64,000 nucleotides of DNA from Spirillospora albida (lineage in GTDB: Bacteria; Actinomycetota; Actinomycetes; Streptosporangiales; Streptosporangiaceae). The notes beneath the pieces were generated by a model. The model was not told the origin of the DNA. It ran no database searches and saw nothing but the letters and a program-made list of their open reading frames with translations. The stretch is taken from NCBI RefSeq assembly GCF_000718255.1, contig NZ_JOFJ01000015.1:150053-214052 (forward strand), given 5' to 3'. Both the position numbers and the translations under genes were made by a program. Below are positions 41,232 through 49,451 of this stretch, piece by piece (the stretch's first letter is position 1; every line of letters begins with the position of its first letter).

Positions 41232-42857
41232 TCAGAGCGGCAGCGGCGCGGCCAGCGGGTTGGGGACCGGGACATAGGCCGCGCCGCGGTCGGCCGAGCG
41301 GTGCCAGCGGGCCCGCAGGTTCGCCTTCGCGGGCAGCGGCACCCCGGCCAGCAGCGCCCGCACCGGCGGGTGGTGCCCGAAGGACGTGAAATGCCGCCGC
41401 GCGGCCGGCCAGAGCGACGCGTCCAGCTCGGGGTGCAGGTCGGCGACCGCGGCGGCGATCTCCGTCAGGTGGTTGACGAGCAGGCAGTAGACGACGCGGT
41501 TCCAGCCCCGGTCGGGGGTGTAGGCGAGCCCTTCGGCGACCCGGGCCGGGACCGCGGCGAGCTCGGCGTCCCAGCGCCCGGCGACGAGCTTGGTCCCTTC
41601 GAGGTCGCGGAAGGCGGCGTGGACCGGCATCCCGTCGTCGTCCACGCAGATGAGGACGTTCTGCAGATGCGGCTCCAGCACGACGCCGCGCTCCAGGAAC
41701 GCGCGCAGGACGGGCGTCGCCACCAGCCCGACGTAGGCGTCCCACCAGGTCAGGGCCTCTTCCGCGGTGGCGAGGGCCGGTAGCGAGGACAGGAACGTGC
41801 TGTAGGGGTCGGCGAGGGCCCCCGCCAGCAGGGGCGTCCCCGGAAGCCCCCGCACGCCCTGCCGGACGATGACGCCCAGGCCCTCGTAGAGGCGGCGGTC
41901 CGCGAGGGCGACGCTCCGGTAGGCGGGCTCGGTGAGGAACGTGGCGCCGAGGCCCCCGAACATGCGGGGCAGCAGCCGGTTCAGCACGATCGCCCCGGAC
42001 AGCTCGTACCAGGCGTTCTTGCGGACGCAGTTCGTGATGCGGATGTCGAGGCTGAACTTGCAGAACAGGTCGGCGTCCGGCAGGTAGACCGTCCGGACCG
42101 ACGACGTCGGCAGCGCCTCCGCGTCCGACTCGCCCAGGTCGAGGACGACCCCCTCCGCGAACGCCCGCCGCAGGACCGGCCGGTCCGAGAGCAGCGACAG
42201 CTGCCACGGGTGCGCGGGCAGCAGCCGGTGCCCGGTGGGCGCGGCCGGGCCGTGCGCCGCGAGCGCCGCGAACGCGCCGGCGTCGCCCTCCTCGGCGACC
42301 GCGTCGTCCCGGACGGCCAGCCAGCGCGGCCGGAACCGCGCCCGCGTCTCGGGGGAGTACCGCAGCCAGTCGCCGGGCGCGCCCTGCCGTGCCTTCGGCG
42401 ACGGATGGAACCGGTGCCCGGCGACGAGCGACCGCTCCGACTCGGCGAACCGGCCGTCGCCCGGCGCCCCGTCCCCATGGGCCCCGGCCCGCGCGGCGAG
42501 GATCGCGGTCAGCGCGGTGTGGCTGTCGCGGACCTGCGCGAGGAACTCCGGGTTCGGGCGGCCGGTCGCGAGTTCCAGCTCGCCTGCGACGAGGTCGGCG
42601 AGCCGCGCCCACGGCACCGGGATCCAGCCGTCGCCGCGCCGCTCCTCGAACGGCGGCGCGAGCCGGTACGTCGGCCCGGCGGGCGGCCGCGCGAGCCCGG
42701 TGCGCAGCACGACCCCGGCCCGGGGGAGCCGCGCGACCAGGTGCGGGCCGTCCGGCCACACCTGCTGCTCGGGCGCGCAGACCTCGCGGATCAGGCAGTT
42801 GAGCAGCGCGGTGGCGGTCGCGGTGCCGGCGGACAGGGCCGGTTCGGTCAGCAGCAC
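41232..42857 (-). CDS. IucA/IucC-family (NIS) siderophore synthetase, last gene of the operon
   Basis: A 541-residue NRPS-independent siderophore synthetase. The family motifs are clear: GHRFHPSPKARQGAPGDWL (substrate/ATP region), LLPAHPWQLSLL, KFSLDIRITNCVRKN, VLEPHLQNVLI and FRDLEGTKLV. Such enzymes adenylate a citrate-like or dicarboxylate carboxyl group and condense it with an amine or alcohol. The GTG at 42857 overlaps the end of the preceding synthetase gene by 10 bp, indicating coupled translation. An open frame continues further upstream but it lies inside that gene, in another frame, and is rejected. A FhuF-like C-terminal region follows (FTSFGHHPPVRALLAG). Confidence 0.9.
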   Translation of the reverse strand: MLLTEPALSAGTATATALLNCLIREVCAPEQQVWPDGPHLVARLPRAGVVLRTGLARPPAGPTYRLAPPFEERRGDGWIPVPWARLADLVAGELELATGRPNPEFLAQVRDSHTALTAILAARAGAHGDGAPGDGRFAESERSLVAGHRFHPSPKARQGAPGDWLRYSPETRARFRPRWLAVRDDAVAEEGDAGAFAALAAHGPAAPTGHRLLPAHPWQLSLLSDRPVLRRAFAEGVVLDLGESDAEALPTSSVRTVYLPDADLFCKFSLDIRITNCVRKNAWYELSGAIVLNRLLPRMFGGLGATFLTEPAYRSVALADRRLYEGLGVIVRQGVRGLPGTPLLAGALADPYSTFLSSLPALATAEEALTWWDAYVGLVATPVLRAFLERGVVLEPHLQNVLICVDDDGMPVHAAFRDLEGTKLVAGRWDAELAAVPARVAEGLAYTPDRGWNRVVYCLLVNHLTEIAAAVADLHPELDASLWPAARRHFTSFGHHPPVRALLAGVPLPAKANLRARWHRSADRGAAYVPVPNPLAAPLPL

Positions 42858-44428
42858 GTGGTGTCCCGTAGGTAGTTCGGCCCGGACGGGCCGTAGTGCT
42901 TGTTGATGTCGGCGGCGCCGGTCCGCGCCTTGTCGACGAGCGTCCCGGCGGTGAGCATGGCCTTGCCCGGCAGCGCCGCCGCGTCGAGCGTGCGCGAGCG
43001 CAGGAATCCGTGCCCGGCCCCGAGCGCCGCGTCGAGCCGGTCGCGGACGAGCCCGAGGCCGGTGCGGAGCGGCAGCAGCCCCCGCTCCGCGAGGCCGAAG
43101 GCGGGCGCCGCGGCGCACAGGTGCAGAGTGATCGTGACGAAAACGCGGGCGAGCGCGTCCGGGTCGCGGGTCGTCATCCGCCGGTCGATGAGGTCGCGCG
43201 GATCGGTGCCGGCGGACGGGGCGAGCCGGGACCCGAGGACGCCGGTGTCGATGAGCGCGCCGTCGTTGTCCTTGACGAGGAGGCGGAGCGGGGCGCCGTC
43301 GTCCAGGACGAGGGCCACGTTCTGCTGGTGCGCCTCCAGCGCGATCCCGTAGCCGAACAGGGTGACGTTCCAGGAGAACAGCGCCGACAGGTAGTCACCG
43401 AAGAGGGCCTCGACGTCCCAGCGCTCGATGACGTGCCCGCCCTCGGGGGCCTCCGCCAGGAGCGCGGCGACGGGAACGATGTGGGCGCGCTCGGTCTCGG
43501 GCGGGAAGCGCCGGACGAGATAGGCCAGCAGGGGCGAGTCCGCGTGCCCGTAGGTCTGCTCGTCCGCCAGGAGGACCGGGAGGTCCTCCCGCTCCAGGAC
43601 GCGGCGCAGGAGGCGTTCGACGAGCGCCCCGTCCGGCAGCGTCCCCGGCACGATCGTTCTGCGGTTGCGGAGCCCCAGCGTGCTCGTCGGCAGCGGCACC
43701 TTCACGTGGCAGCGCGGCCCGGCCGTCACGGTCCGCATCGAGAGGGTGGGCGTGACCTGGAGGTAGGGGTCCGGGGCGAGGAACGCGCCCGGCTCGTCGC
43801 GGACGTGCGGCACGGCCAGCGGGTGGACGGGGAACAGCGGCTCGTCGCCGCGCAGCCCCACCTCGCTCGGTCCGGGCCACCACGCCGGATGCTCGCCGAC
43901 GCGCGTCGCGTCCCGGACCGCGGCCCAGCGCAGCGGGAACGACTGCGCGAACTCGGGCGCGTACCGGCTCACGTCCGCCATGCTGAGGCCCGTCCGGGAC
44001 CGGCCCATCGGGTGGACGGGGTGGTCGTTGTAGGCGGCGAGCGCCTCGTAGAACACGCCGGGGCCGACGCGCAGGGCGTCCGGGATCCGGGCCAGGCGGC
44101 GCAGGACGGCGGGCCGGGCGTCCTCGTGCAGCCGGATCACGGTCAGGGCGTCCCGGCACTCGCGTTCGAACGCGTCCACGTCGTCGCGCGGATCGGCGAC
44201 GGCCCGGACGGCGCGGAACACATCGCCCAGCCGGAGCGCCTGCCCGGGGTCGACCGCGACCGCGCTGAGGAACGGCGTCTCCGGCGCGGTCAGCCGCACG
44301 CGCCGGGTCGGCAGGACGAGGGCGCGGCCGTCCGGTGCGACGCGGCTCCGCAACCCTCCGTAGTCCTCACGGAGCAGCGCGTCCAGGATCCGGGCCGCGA
44401 GCGGGCCCTCGACGGAGTCGCGGGTCAC
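42848..44428 (-). CDS. IucA/IucC-family (NIS) siderophore synthetase, second gene of the operon
   Basis: A 526-residue synthetase of the same family but a different branch. It has DHPVHPMGRSRTGLSMADV (the HP-x-HP-x-x-K-x-R-x-G site with Arg in place of Lys), LFPVHPLAVPH, KVPLPTSTLGLRNRRT, ALEAHQQNVAL and LLVKDNDGALI. The C-terminus ends RDTTCC. The GTG at 44428 overlaps the stop of the ATP-grasp gene by four bases (GTGA). With its partner it should make two condensations on a shared scaffold. The Lys-to-Arg change is worth checking in homologs. Confidence 0.9.
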   Translation of the reverse strand: MTRDSVEGPLAARILDALLREDYGGLRSRVAPDGRALVLPTRRVRLTAPETPFLSAVAVDPGQALRLGDVFRAVRAVADPRDDVDAFERECRDALTVIRLHEDARPAVLRRLARIPDALRVGPGVFYEALAAYNDHPVHPMGRSRTGLSMADVSRYAPEFAQSFPLRWAAVRDATRVGEHPAWWPGPSEVGLRGDEPLFPVHPLAVPHVRDEPGAFLAPDPYLQVTPTLSMRTVTAGPRCHVKVPLPTSTLGLRNRRTIVPGTLPDGALVERLLRRVLEREDLPVLLADEQTYGHADSPLLAYLVRRFPPETERAHIVPVAALLAEAPEGGHVIERWDVEALFGDYLSALFSWNVTLFGYGIALEAHQQNVALVLDDGAPLRLLVKDNDGALIDTGVLGSRLAPSAGTDPRDLIDRRMTTRDPDALARVFVTITLHLCAAAPAFGLAERGLLPLRTGLGLVRDRLDAALGAGHGFLRSRTLDAAALPGKAMLTAGTLVDKARTGAADINKHYGPSGPNYLRDTTCC

Positions 44429-45561
44429 GCGATCGTCCACCGGTGGGCGTCGCGGAAACGGGACAGGGCGGCCTCGACCCGCGGGCCGTCCGGCCCGATG
44501 GCGCGGACGGTGCCGAGGTAGTCGCGGTTGGTCCGGGTGAGGGCGATGGCGTCGCCGACCGCGCGCTGCGGCCGGTACGCCAGCCGCACGGGGCCGTCGT
44601 CCAGCTCCATCGGCCCCGGAGCCGACGTCAGCGTGCCCGACCGGCCCGCGAGGATCGGCTCCGCCACCGCGTGCCGCTCCGGCGCCGCCGCGCCCTCCGC
44701 CCGTTCGCCGAGATGGACGCGCAGGATCCGCTCGAACAGCGGGACGCCGAGCAGGTCGGCCAGCAGGAAGTCGCAGTGGTCGCCGATCAGCCGGTAGTTC
44801 ACCTCGATGACGCGGGCCCGGCCCTCGTGCACGACGAACTCGGTGTGGCACGCGCCGAACCCGATCCCGAGCTCCGCGAGCTGGGCCAGCACCTGCGGTG
44901 TCTCCGGCGGCGGGGGAGCCCACTCCAGGCGCTCCTCCACGAAGTACGGCGGCGGCGACAACCGCGTACGGAACGACCCCAGGACGTGGAGGTCGTGCCC
45001 GTCACCGAGGGTCTCGAGCGTGTGCAGCTCTCCCGGCAGGTATTCCTCGACGATGAGCGGGTCCGCCCGGCGGGACGCGATCTCGGCGCGGCGGGCGGCC
45101 AGTTCCTCCGCGTCGTGGACGAGGAACACGTCCTCGCTGGCCACGCCCTCGCGCGGCTTCAGGACGAGCGGGTAAGGGGCGTCCGGCGGGACCCGTCCGG
45201 CGTCGGCCGCGAACACCGGGTCGAGGCCGGCGAGGTGGCGCCGCATCAGGCGCTTGTTCTTCGCGCGGACGGCGGCCCGCCAGTCCTTGCCGGGGAGGCC
45301 GAAGTAGGCCGCGGCCAGCGCGGCGGGCGCCTGCAGGAAGTCGCCGTTGGAGAAGACCGCCGCGGGGCGTTCCTCGATCCGGTCGACGACGGCGCGGAAG
45401 TCGGACACCTCGCACGCGACGACGGCGCCCGGCGCGGCGCGGTGCGCCTCCGGGCGGTCGGTCAGCGTGACCACGTCCAGTCCGAGGTGCGCGGCGGCGG
45501 GCAGGAAGCCGTGCGTCACGGAGTCCGTCGCCTTGCCGGCGATCAGGTAGAGGCGGGCCAC
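44425..45561 (-). CDS. ATP-grasp ligase, first gene of the siderophore operon
   Basis: A 378-residue ATP-grasp enzyme. A pre-ATP-grasp domain (RLYLIAGKATDSVTHGF, LDVVTLTDRPEAH) precedes the ATP-binding segments PLVLKPREGVASEDVFLV, LIVEEYLPGELHTLE and the metal-binding ARVIEVNYRLIGDHCDFLL. It probably ligates an amino acid or carboxylate to an amine during siderophore assembly. It starts at GTG 45561 after GGAAAG and lies immediately downstream of a DmdR/IdeR-type iron box, so the whole operon should be derepressed by iron limitation. The exact substrate is unknown. Confidence 0.85.
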   Translation of the reverse strand: MARLYLIAGKATDSVTHGFLPAAAHLGLDVVTLTDRPEAHRAAPGAVVACEVSDFRAVVDRIEERPAAVFSNGDFLQAPAALAAAYFGLPGKDWRAAVRAKNKRLMRRHLAGLDPVFAADAGRVPPDAPYPLVLKPREGVASEDVFLVHDAEELAARRAEIASRRADPLIVEEYLPGELHTLETLGDGHDLHVLGSFRTRLSPPPYFVEERLEWAPPPPETPQVLAQLAELGIGFGACHTEFVVHEGRARVIEVNYRLIGDHCDFLLADLLGVPLFERILRVHLGERAEGAAAPERHAVAEPILAGRSGTLTSAPGPMELDDGPVRLAYRPQRAVGDAIALTRTNRDYLGTVRAIGPDGPRVEAALSRFRDAHRWTIA

Positions 45562-45615
45562 GGTCGTTCTTTCCGTCGAATAGGGGTGCGCGGAGCCGAG
45601 CGAGGCCGGACAAGG

Positions 45616-45634
45616 TGAGGTAAGCCTTGCCTAA
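45616..45634. promoter_or_regulatory. DmdR/IdeR-type iron box upstream of the siderophore operon
   Basis: TGAGGTAAGCCTTGCCTAA matches the 19-bp actinobacterial iron box TTAGGTTAGSCTAACCTAA at 15 of 19 positions. It is centred about 64 bp upstream of the ATP-grasp start. Iron-loaded DmdR/IdeR would repress the operon. It is also about 100 bp upstream of the HD-domain gene, so it might affect that one too. Confidence 0.75.
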
Positions 45635-45731
45635 CCAAGAACCGACACCATAGTGGCCGCACCCGGGATCGCAGGCAAGAACGATGGCATCGCGTGTCCC
45701 GCCGTGTCCCGTGATCCGCGAGGATGGATCC

Positions 45732-46340
45732 ATGAATCTCGTCGAGCGGTGGGTGGCGCTGGCCGGGTCGCATACCCGGCGGATCGGGGCGGAATTGGAT
45801 GCGCGGTACGGCGAGTCCCACCGCCGCTACCACGACCGCGCCCACCTCGCCGCGGTCCTCGACATCGTGGACGAGCTCGCCGGGCACGCCGCCGACGCCG
45901 ACGCCGTCCGCCTCGCCGCCTGGTTCCACGACGCCGTCTACGACCCGCAGCGCGCCGACAACGAGGAGCGCAGCGCCCGCCTCGCCGTCCGCATGCTCGC
46001 CGACACCGACCTCGCCGCCGCCACCGTGGACGAGGTCGTCCGGCTCGTCGAGCTGACCGTCGGCCACGCCCCCGGCGACGACGACCGCAACGGGCAGGTG
46101 CTCTGCGACGCCGACCTCGCGATCCTCGGCGCCGACCCGGAGCGGTACGCCGCCTACGCCGCCGCCGTCCGCGAGGAGTACGCGTTCGTCCCGGAGGAGT
46201 TCTTCCGCGCGGGTCGGGCGCAGGTCCTCACCGGGCTGCTCGAGCTCCCGAGCCTCTTCCACACCCCCGAGGCCCGCGCCCGCTTCGAAGACCGCGCCCG
46301 CCACAACATCACCACCGAACTCAGGCTCCTCAACGCCTGA
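45732..46340 (+). CDS. HD-domain metal-dependent phosphohydrolase-like protein
   Basis: A 202-residue protein of the short HD-type family. Metal ligands: YHDRAHLAAVLD (His), LAAWFHDAVYD (the HD pair) and VLCDADLAILG (Asp). N-terminal MNLVERWVALAG precedes them. The enzymes of this family hydrolyse nucleotides or phosphate esters; no specific substrate is known here. GAGGATGG lies before the ATG. The last 11 bp overlap the convergent DUF4031 gene. Confidence 0.85.
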   Translation: MNLVERWVALAGSHTRRIGAELDARYGESHRRYHDRAHLAAVLDIVDELAGHAADADAVRLAAWFHDAVYDPQRADNEERSARLAVRMLADTDLAAATVDEVVRLVELTVGHAPGDDDRNGQVLCDADLAILGADPERYAAYAAAVREEYAFVPEEFFRAGRAQVLTGLLELPSLFHTPEARARFEDRARHNITTELRLLNA

Positions 46341-46608
46341 CCGTCTGGGGCCGGGATTCCTTCCGGCGGCGCAGGCCCGCCTTCGTGAGGCGGCGCAGCA
46401 GCTCCTGGCAGCCCACCGGCTCCGCGCCCAGCGCGACCGCCGCCGCGTACAGCTCCGACGGGACGTCGTAGTGGTCCCGCTCGAACGCGCGCGGCGGCAT
46501 GCCGAGCTCCGCCGCGAACGCGTGCAGCTCCGCGAACGACACGTCGCTCACCATGTGCGACCACACCCGGCCGCGCGCGGGCCACAGCGGCGGATCGATC
46601 AGGATCAC
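46330..46608 (-). CDS. DUF4031 domain-containing protein
   Basis: A 92-residue protein matching DUF4031 across its length: MILIDPPLWPARGRVWSHM at the start, SFAELHAFAAELGMPPRAFE, then DHYDVPSELYAAAVALGAEP and the basic end RRLTKAGLRRRKES. Found in many actinobacteria; function unknown. There is no membrane segment. It overlaps the convergent HD gene by 11 bp and is divergent from the dipeptidase gene. Confidence 0.85.
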   Translation of the reverse strand: MILIDPPLWPARGRVWSHMVSDVSFAELHAFAAELGMPPRAFERDHYDVPSELYAAAVALGAEPVGCQELLRRLTKAGLRRRKESRPQTVRR

Positions 46609-46667
46609 GGCATCTCCCGGGGGAACGAGGTCGGCGGGGGATCCCCTACAGTGCTCGACAGTACGAC

Positions 46668-48068
46668 ATGCGAAGGGGCATGCAGGTGGACGTTCTCGAC
46701 TACATCAACGCCGGCCGCGACCGGTTCATCGCCGATCTCAGGGAATGGCTGGCGATCCCCTCCATCTCGGGGGACCCCCGGTACGCCGGGGACGTGCGCC
46801 GCTCCGCCGAGTGGCTCGCCGCCCACCTCAAGGCCCAGGGCTTCCCCACGGTCGAGGTCTGGGAGACGCCCGGCCTGCCCGCCGTCTTCGCCGAATGGCC
46901 CGCCGAGGACCCCGGCGCCCCCGCCGTCGTCGTCTACGGCCACCACGACGTCCAGCCCGTCGAACCCCTCTCCGAGTGGGACACCGACCCGTTCACGCCC
47001 GTCGAGAAGGACGGCCGGCTCATCGCGCGCGGCGCGTCCGACGACAAGGGCCAGGTCTTCTTCCACACCCTGGGGATCCGCGCCGGGCTCGCCACGTCCG
47101 GGCGGCAGGCCCCGCCCGTGACGATCAAGCTGCTGGTGGAGGGCGAGGAGGAGTCCGGGTCGGTGCACTTCCCCGACCTGCTCCGCACCCATCGCGACCG
47201 GCTCGCCTGCGACGCGATCGTCATCAGCGACACCACCATGTGGGCCGCGGACGTCCCGTCCATGTGCACCGGGATGCGCGGCCTCACCGAGGCGGAGCTG
47301 ACGCTCCGCGGCCCCTCGTCCGACCTGCACTCCGGCTCGTTCGGCGGCGCCGTCCCGAACCCGCTGCACGCCATGGCGGCGATGCTCGCAGCGCTGCACG
47401 ACGCCGACGGGCGCGTCACGCTCCCCGGGTTCTACGACGGCGTCGTCCCGCTGACCGCCGAGGAGCGCGAGCTGTTCGCGCGGCTCCCGTTCGACGAGGC
47501 CGCCTGGCTGCGCACCGCCGGCGACAGCCGCGCCGCCTACGGTGAGAAGGGCTACACCACCCTGGAGCGCGTCTGGGCGCGCCCGACCGCCGAGATCAAC
47601 GGGATGTGGGGCGGGCACACCGGACCCGGCGGCAAGACGATCGTGCCCCGCGAGGCGCACGCCAAGATCTCGTTCCGGCTCGTCGCCGGACAGGACCCGA
47701 TCAAGGTGCAGGACGCCTTCAAGGAGTGGGTCGCCGCGAACACGCCGGTGGGCGTCGAGGCCGAGGTCAGCGTCCCGGGCGGCGGCGTCCGGCCGTGCTT
47801 TTCGCCGATCGGCTCACCCGGCGTGCAGGCCGCCCGCCGCGCCATGGGGCGCGCGTTCGGCACCGAGGTCCTGTTCACCCGCGAGGGCGGCAGCGGCCCC
47901 GAGGCCGACCTCGCCGACATCCTCGGCGCGCCGCTGGTCTTCGTCGCGGTCGGCCTGGACGACGACCGCATCCACGCAGCCAACGAGAAGGTCGAGATCG
48001 CACTGCTCCTCAAGGGCGCCGAGACGTCCGCGTACCTGTGGGAAGAACTGGCCGATGCCCTCCGCTGA
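46668..48068 (+). CDS. M20 family dipeptidase-like metallopeptidase
   Basis: A 466-residue zinc peptidase of the M20 family. Zn and catalytic residues are in VVVYGHHDVQPVEP, RGASDDKGQVF, KLLVEGEEESGSVHF, VISDTT and, near the end, REGGSGPEADL. The dimerisation domain lies in between. It probably hydrolyses dipeptides or aminoacyl derivatives in the cytoplasm. The start is ATG 46668 or 46680. The gene overlaps nudC by 14 bp, so the two are coupled. Confidence 0.92.
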   Translation: MRRGMQVDVLDYINAGRDRFIADLREWLAIPSISGDPRYAGDVRRSAEWLAAHLKAQGFPTVEVWETPGLPAVFAEWPAEDPGAPAVVVYGHHDVQPVEPLSEWDTDPFTPVEKDGRLIARGASDDKGQVFFHTLGIRAGLATSGRQAPPVTIKLLVEGEEESGSVHFPDLLRTHRDRLACDAIVISDTTMWAADVPSMCTGMRGLTEAELTLRGPSSDLHSGSFGGAVPNPLHAMAAMLAALHDADGRVTLPGFYDGVVPLTAEERELFARLPFDEAAWLRTAGDSRAAYGEKGYTTLERVWARPTAEINGMWGGHTGPGGKTIVPREAHAKISFRLVAGQDPIKVQDAFKEWVAANTPVGVEAEVSVPGGGVRPCFSPIGSPGVQAARRAMGRAFGTEVLFTREGGSGPEADLADILGAPLVFVAVGLDDDRIHAANEKVEIALLLKGAETSAYLWEELADALR

Positions 48069-48972
48069 CCGCCCCCTGGAGTGGCTGGCCCTCGCCCGCG
48101 GCACCCTCGACCGCGTCGCGCTGCGCCGCCGCGACGACGCCTGGCTGGACGCCGCGTGGGCCGACCCCCGCACCCGCGTCGTCGTGGTCGAGCAGGGCCG
48201 CGCGCTCGTCGCGTTCGACCCGGCCCCCGCGCTGGTGCTCGTCCCGCCGGACCGCGCGCCGGACGGCGACCGCTGGCTCCTCGGCGTCGACGCCGCCGGC
48301 GCCGCCTACTTCGGCGTCCCCGGGCCGCTGCCCGCCGTCGAGGGCGCCGAGCCGGCCGAGCTGCGCCGCGTCGGCGCCGTCCTGTCCGACCGCGACTCCG
48401 GGCTGCTCACGCACGTCGTCGCCCTGGAGGCATGGCACGCCACGCACCGCTTCTGCCCTCGCTGCGGGATGCGGACGCGGGTCGCGTCGGCCGGGCACGT
48501 CCGCGTCTGCCCCGAAGACCGGTCCGAGCACTTCCCGCGCCTCGACCCCGCCGTCATCATGCTCGTGACGGACGCGGCCGACCGGATCCTGCTGGCCCGC
48601 GGCCCGCAGTGGCCCGCCGACCGCCGCTCGATCCTGGCGGGGTTCGTGGAGCCCGGCGAGTCCCTGGAGCAGGCCGTCGCCCGGGAGGTCCTGGAGGAGG
48701 TCGGCCTCTCCGTCCGGGACGTCCGCTACCTGGGCAGCCAGCCGTGGCCGATGCCCCGCAGCCTCATGCTCGGCTTCAGCGCCCGCGCCGACGGCGACGC
48801 CCCCCTCCGGCCCGACCCGGAGGAGATCCTGGACGCCGCCTGGTACACCCGCGACGAGCTCCGCGCCGCCATCGAGGCGGGCGAGATCATCGCCCCCGGC
48901 CCGCTGTCGATCGCCGCGCAGCTGATCATGCGCTGGTACGGCGCCGAACTCCCGCGGATGCCGCCGTTCTGA
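48055..48972 (+). CDS. nudC: NADH pyrophosphatase
   Basis: A 305-residue Nudix hydrolase. An N-terminal domain (residues 1-110) precedes the zinc region HRFCPRCGMRTR and VCPEDRSEHFPRLDPAVI; only three zinc-region cysteines are seen instead of four. The Nudix box is GFVEPGESLEQAVAREVLEEVG with the usual Glu cluster, described here in part, followed by the NudC-type SQPWPMPRSLMLGF. It cleaves NAD(H) to NMN(H) and AMP and can remove NAD caps from RNA. The gene follows the dipeptidase and precedes mrx1/uvrD2, the same neighbourhood as in mycobacteria. Confidence 0.92.
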   Translation: MPSADRPLEWLALARGTLDRVALRRRDDAWLDAAWADPRTRVVVVEQGRALVAFDPAPALVLVPPDRAPDGDRWLLGVDAAGAAYFGVPGPLPAVEGAEPAELRRVGAVLSDRDSGLLTHVVALEAWHATHRFCPRCGMRTRVASAGHVRVCPEDRSEHFPRLDPAVIMLVTDAADRILLARGPQWPADRRSILAGFVEPGESLEQAVAREVLEEVGLSVRDVRYLGSQPWPMPRSLMLGFSARADGDAPLRPDPEEILDAAWYTRDELRAAIEAGEIIAPGPLSIAAQLIMRWYGAELPRMPPF

Positions 48973-49025
48973 CATGCGGCGACCGGCGGCCCCGAGCGTC
49001 TCGGGACCGCCGGTCGCGGCGTGCG

Positions 49026-49301
49026 TCAGGCTCCGGCGAGGGAGGCCAGCTTCTCCTTGACGGCCTTCGCGCTGGGGTTCGTGGCGGCCGAGCCGTCCGG
49101 GAAGACGATCGTCGGGACCGTGGCGTTCCCTCCGTTGACGCTCATGACGAAGTCGGCCGCGGCCGGGTCGCGCTCGATGTCGACCTCGACCATCTCGATG
49201 CCGTCGCGGGCCAGCTGGCTCTTGAGCCGACGGCAGAAACCGCACCACGTCGTGGTGTACATGGTGAGCTGTCCGGTCGGGCCGGTGGTCGGGGTCGCCA
49301 T
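49026..49301 (-). CDS. mrx1: mycoredoxin
   Basis: A 91-residue glutaredoxin-fold protein that reduces mycothiol mixed disulfides. The active site is TTTWCGFCRRLK (Cys20, Cys23). Then follow IEMVEVDIERDPAAADFV, VNGGNATVPTIVF with cis-Pro, and FPDGSAATNPSA. Mycobacterial Mrx1 has CGYC. The ATG at 49301 is preceded by AAGGGAG. Divergent from uvrD2, next to nudC, as in the conserved actinobacterial order. It implies that the organism makes mycothiol. Confidence 0.92.
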   Translation of the reverse strand: MATPTTGPTGQLTMYTTTWCGFCRRLKSQLARDGIEMVEVDIERDPAAADFVMSVNGGNATVPTIVFPDGSAATNPSAKAVKEKLASLAGA

Positions 49302-49451
49302 CGGTGCGTCGTCTCCCTTGTGCGGTCGTCGGGGGTTCGTTCGTAAGATCGGTGCTTCGCACTGGGAAGAACGGCGGGTGCTGCCTCCGCATTCCATGGA
49401 GGGAGCCACCGATCCAGGGGCACCGTCGTTCCCGGCTGCCAGGATGGAGGG

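Noticed and set aside
42858..43118. Longer N-terminus for the last IucA/IucC gene.
   Set aside because: The extension is Arg/Ala/Gly-rich and lies in the wrong frame of the preceding synthetase gene; GTG 42857 with overlap fits better.
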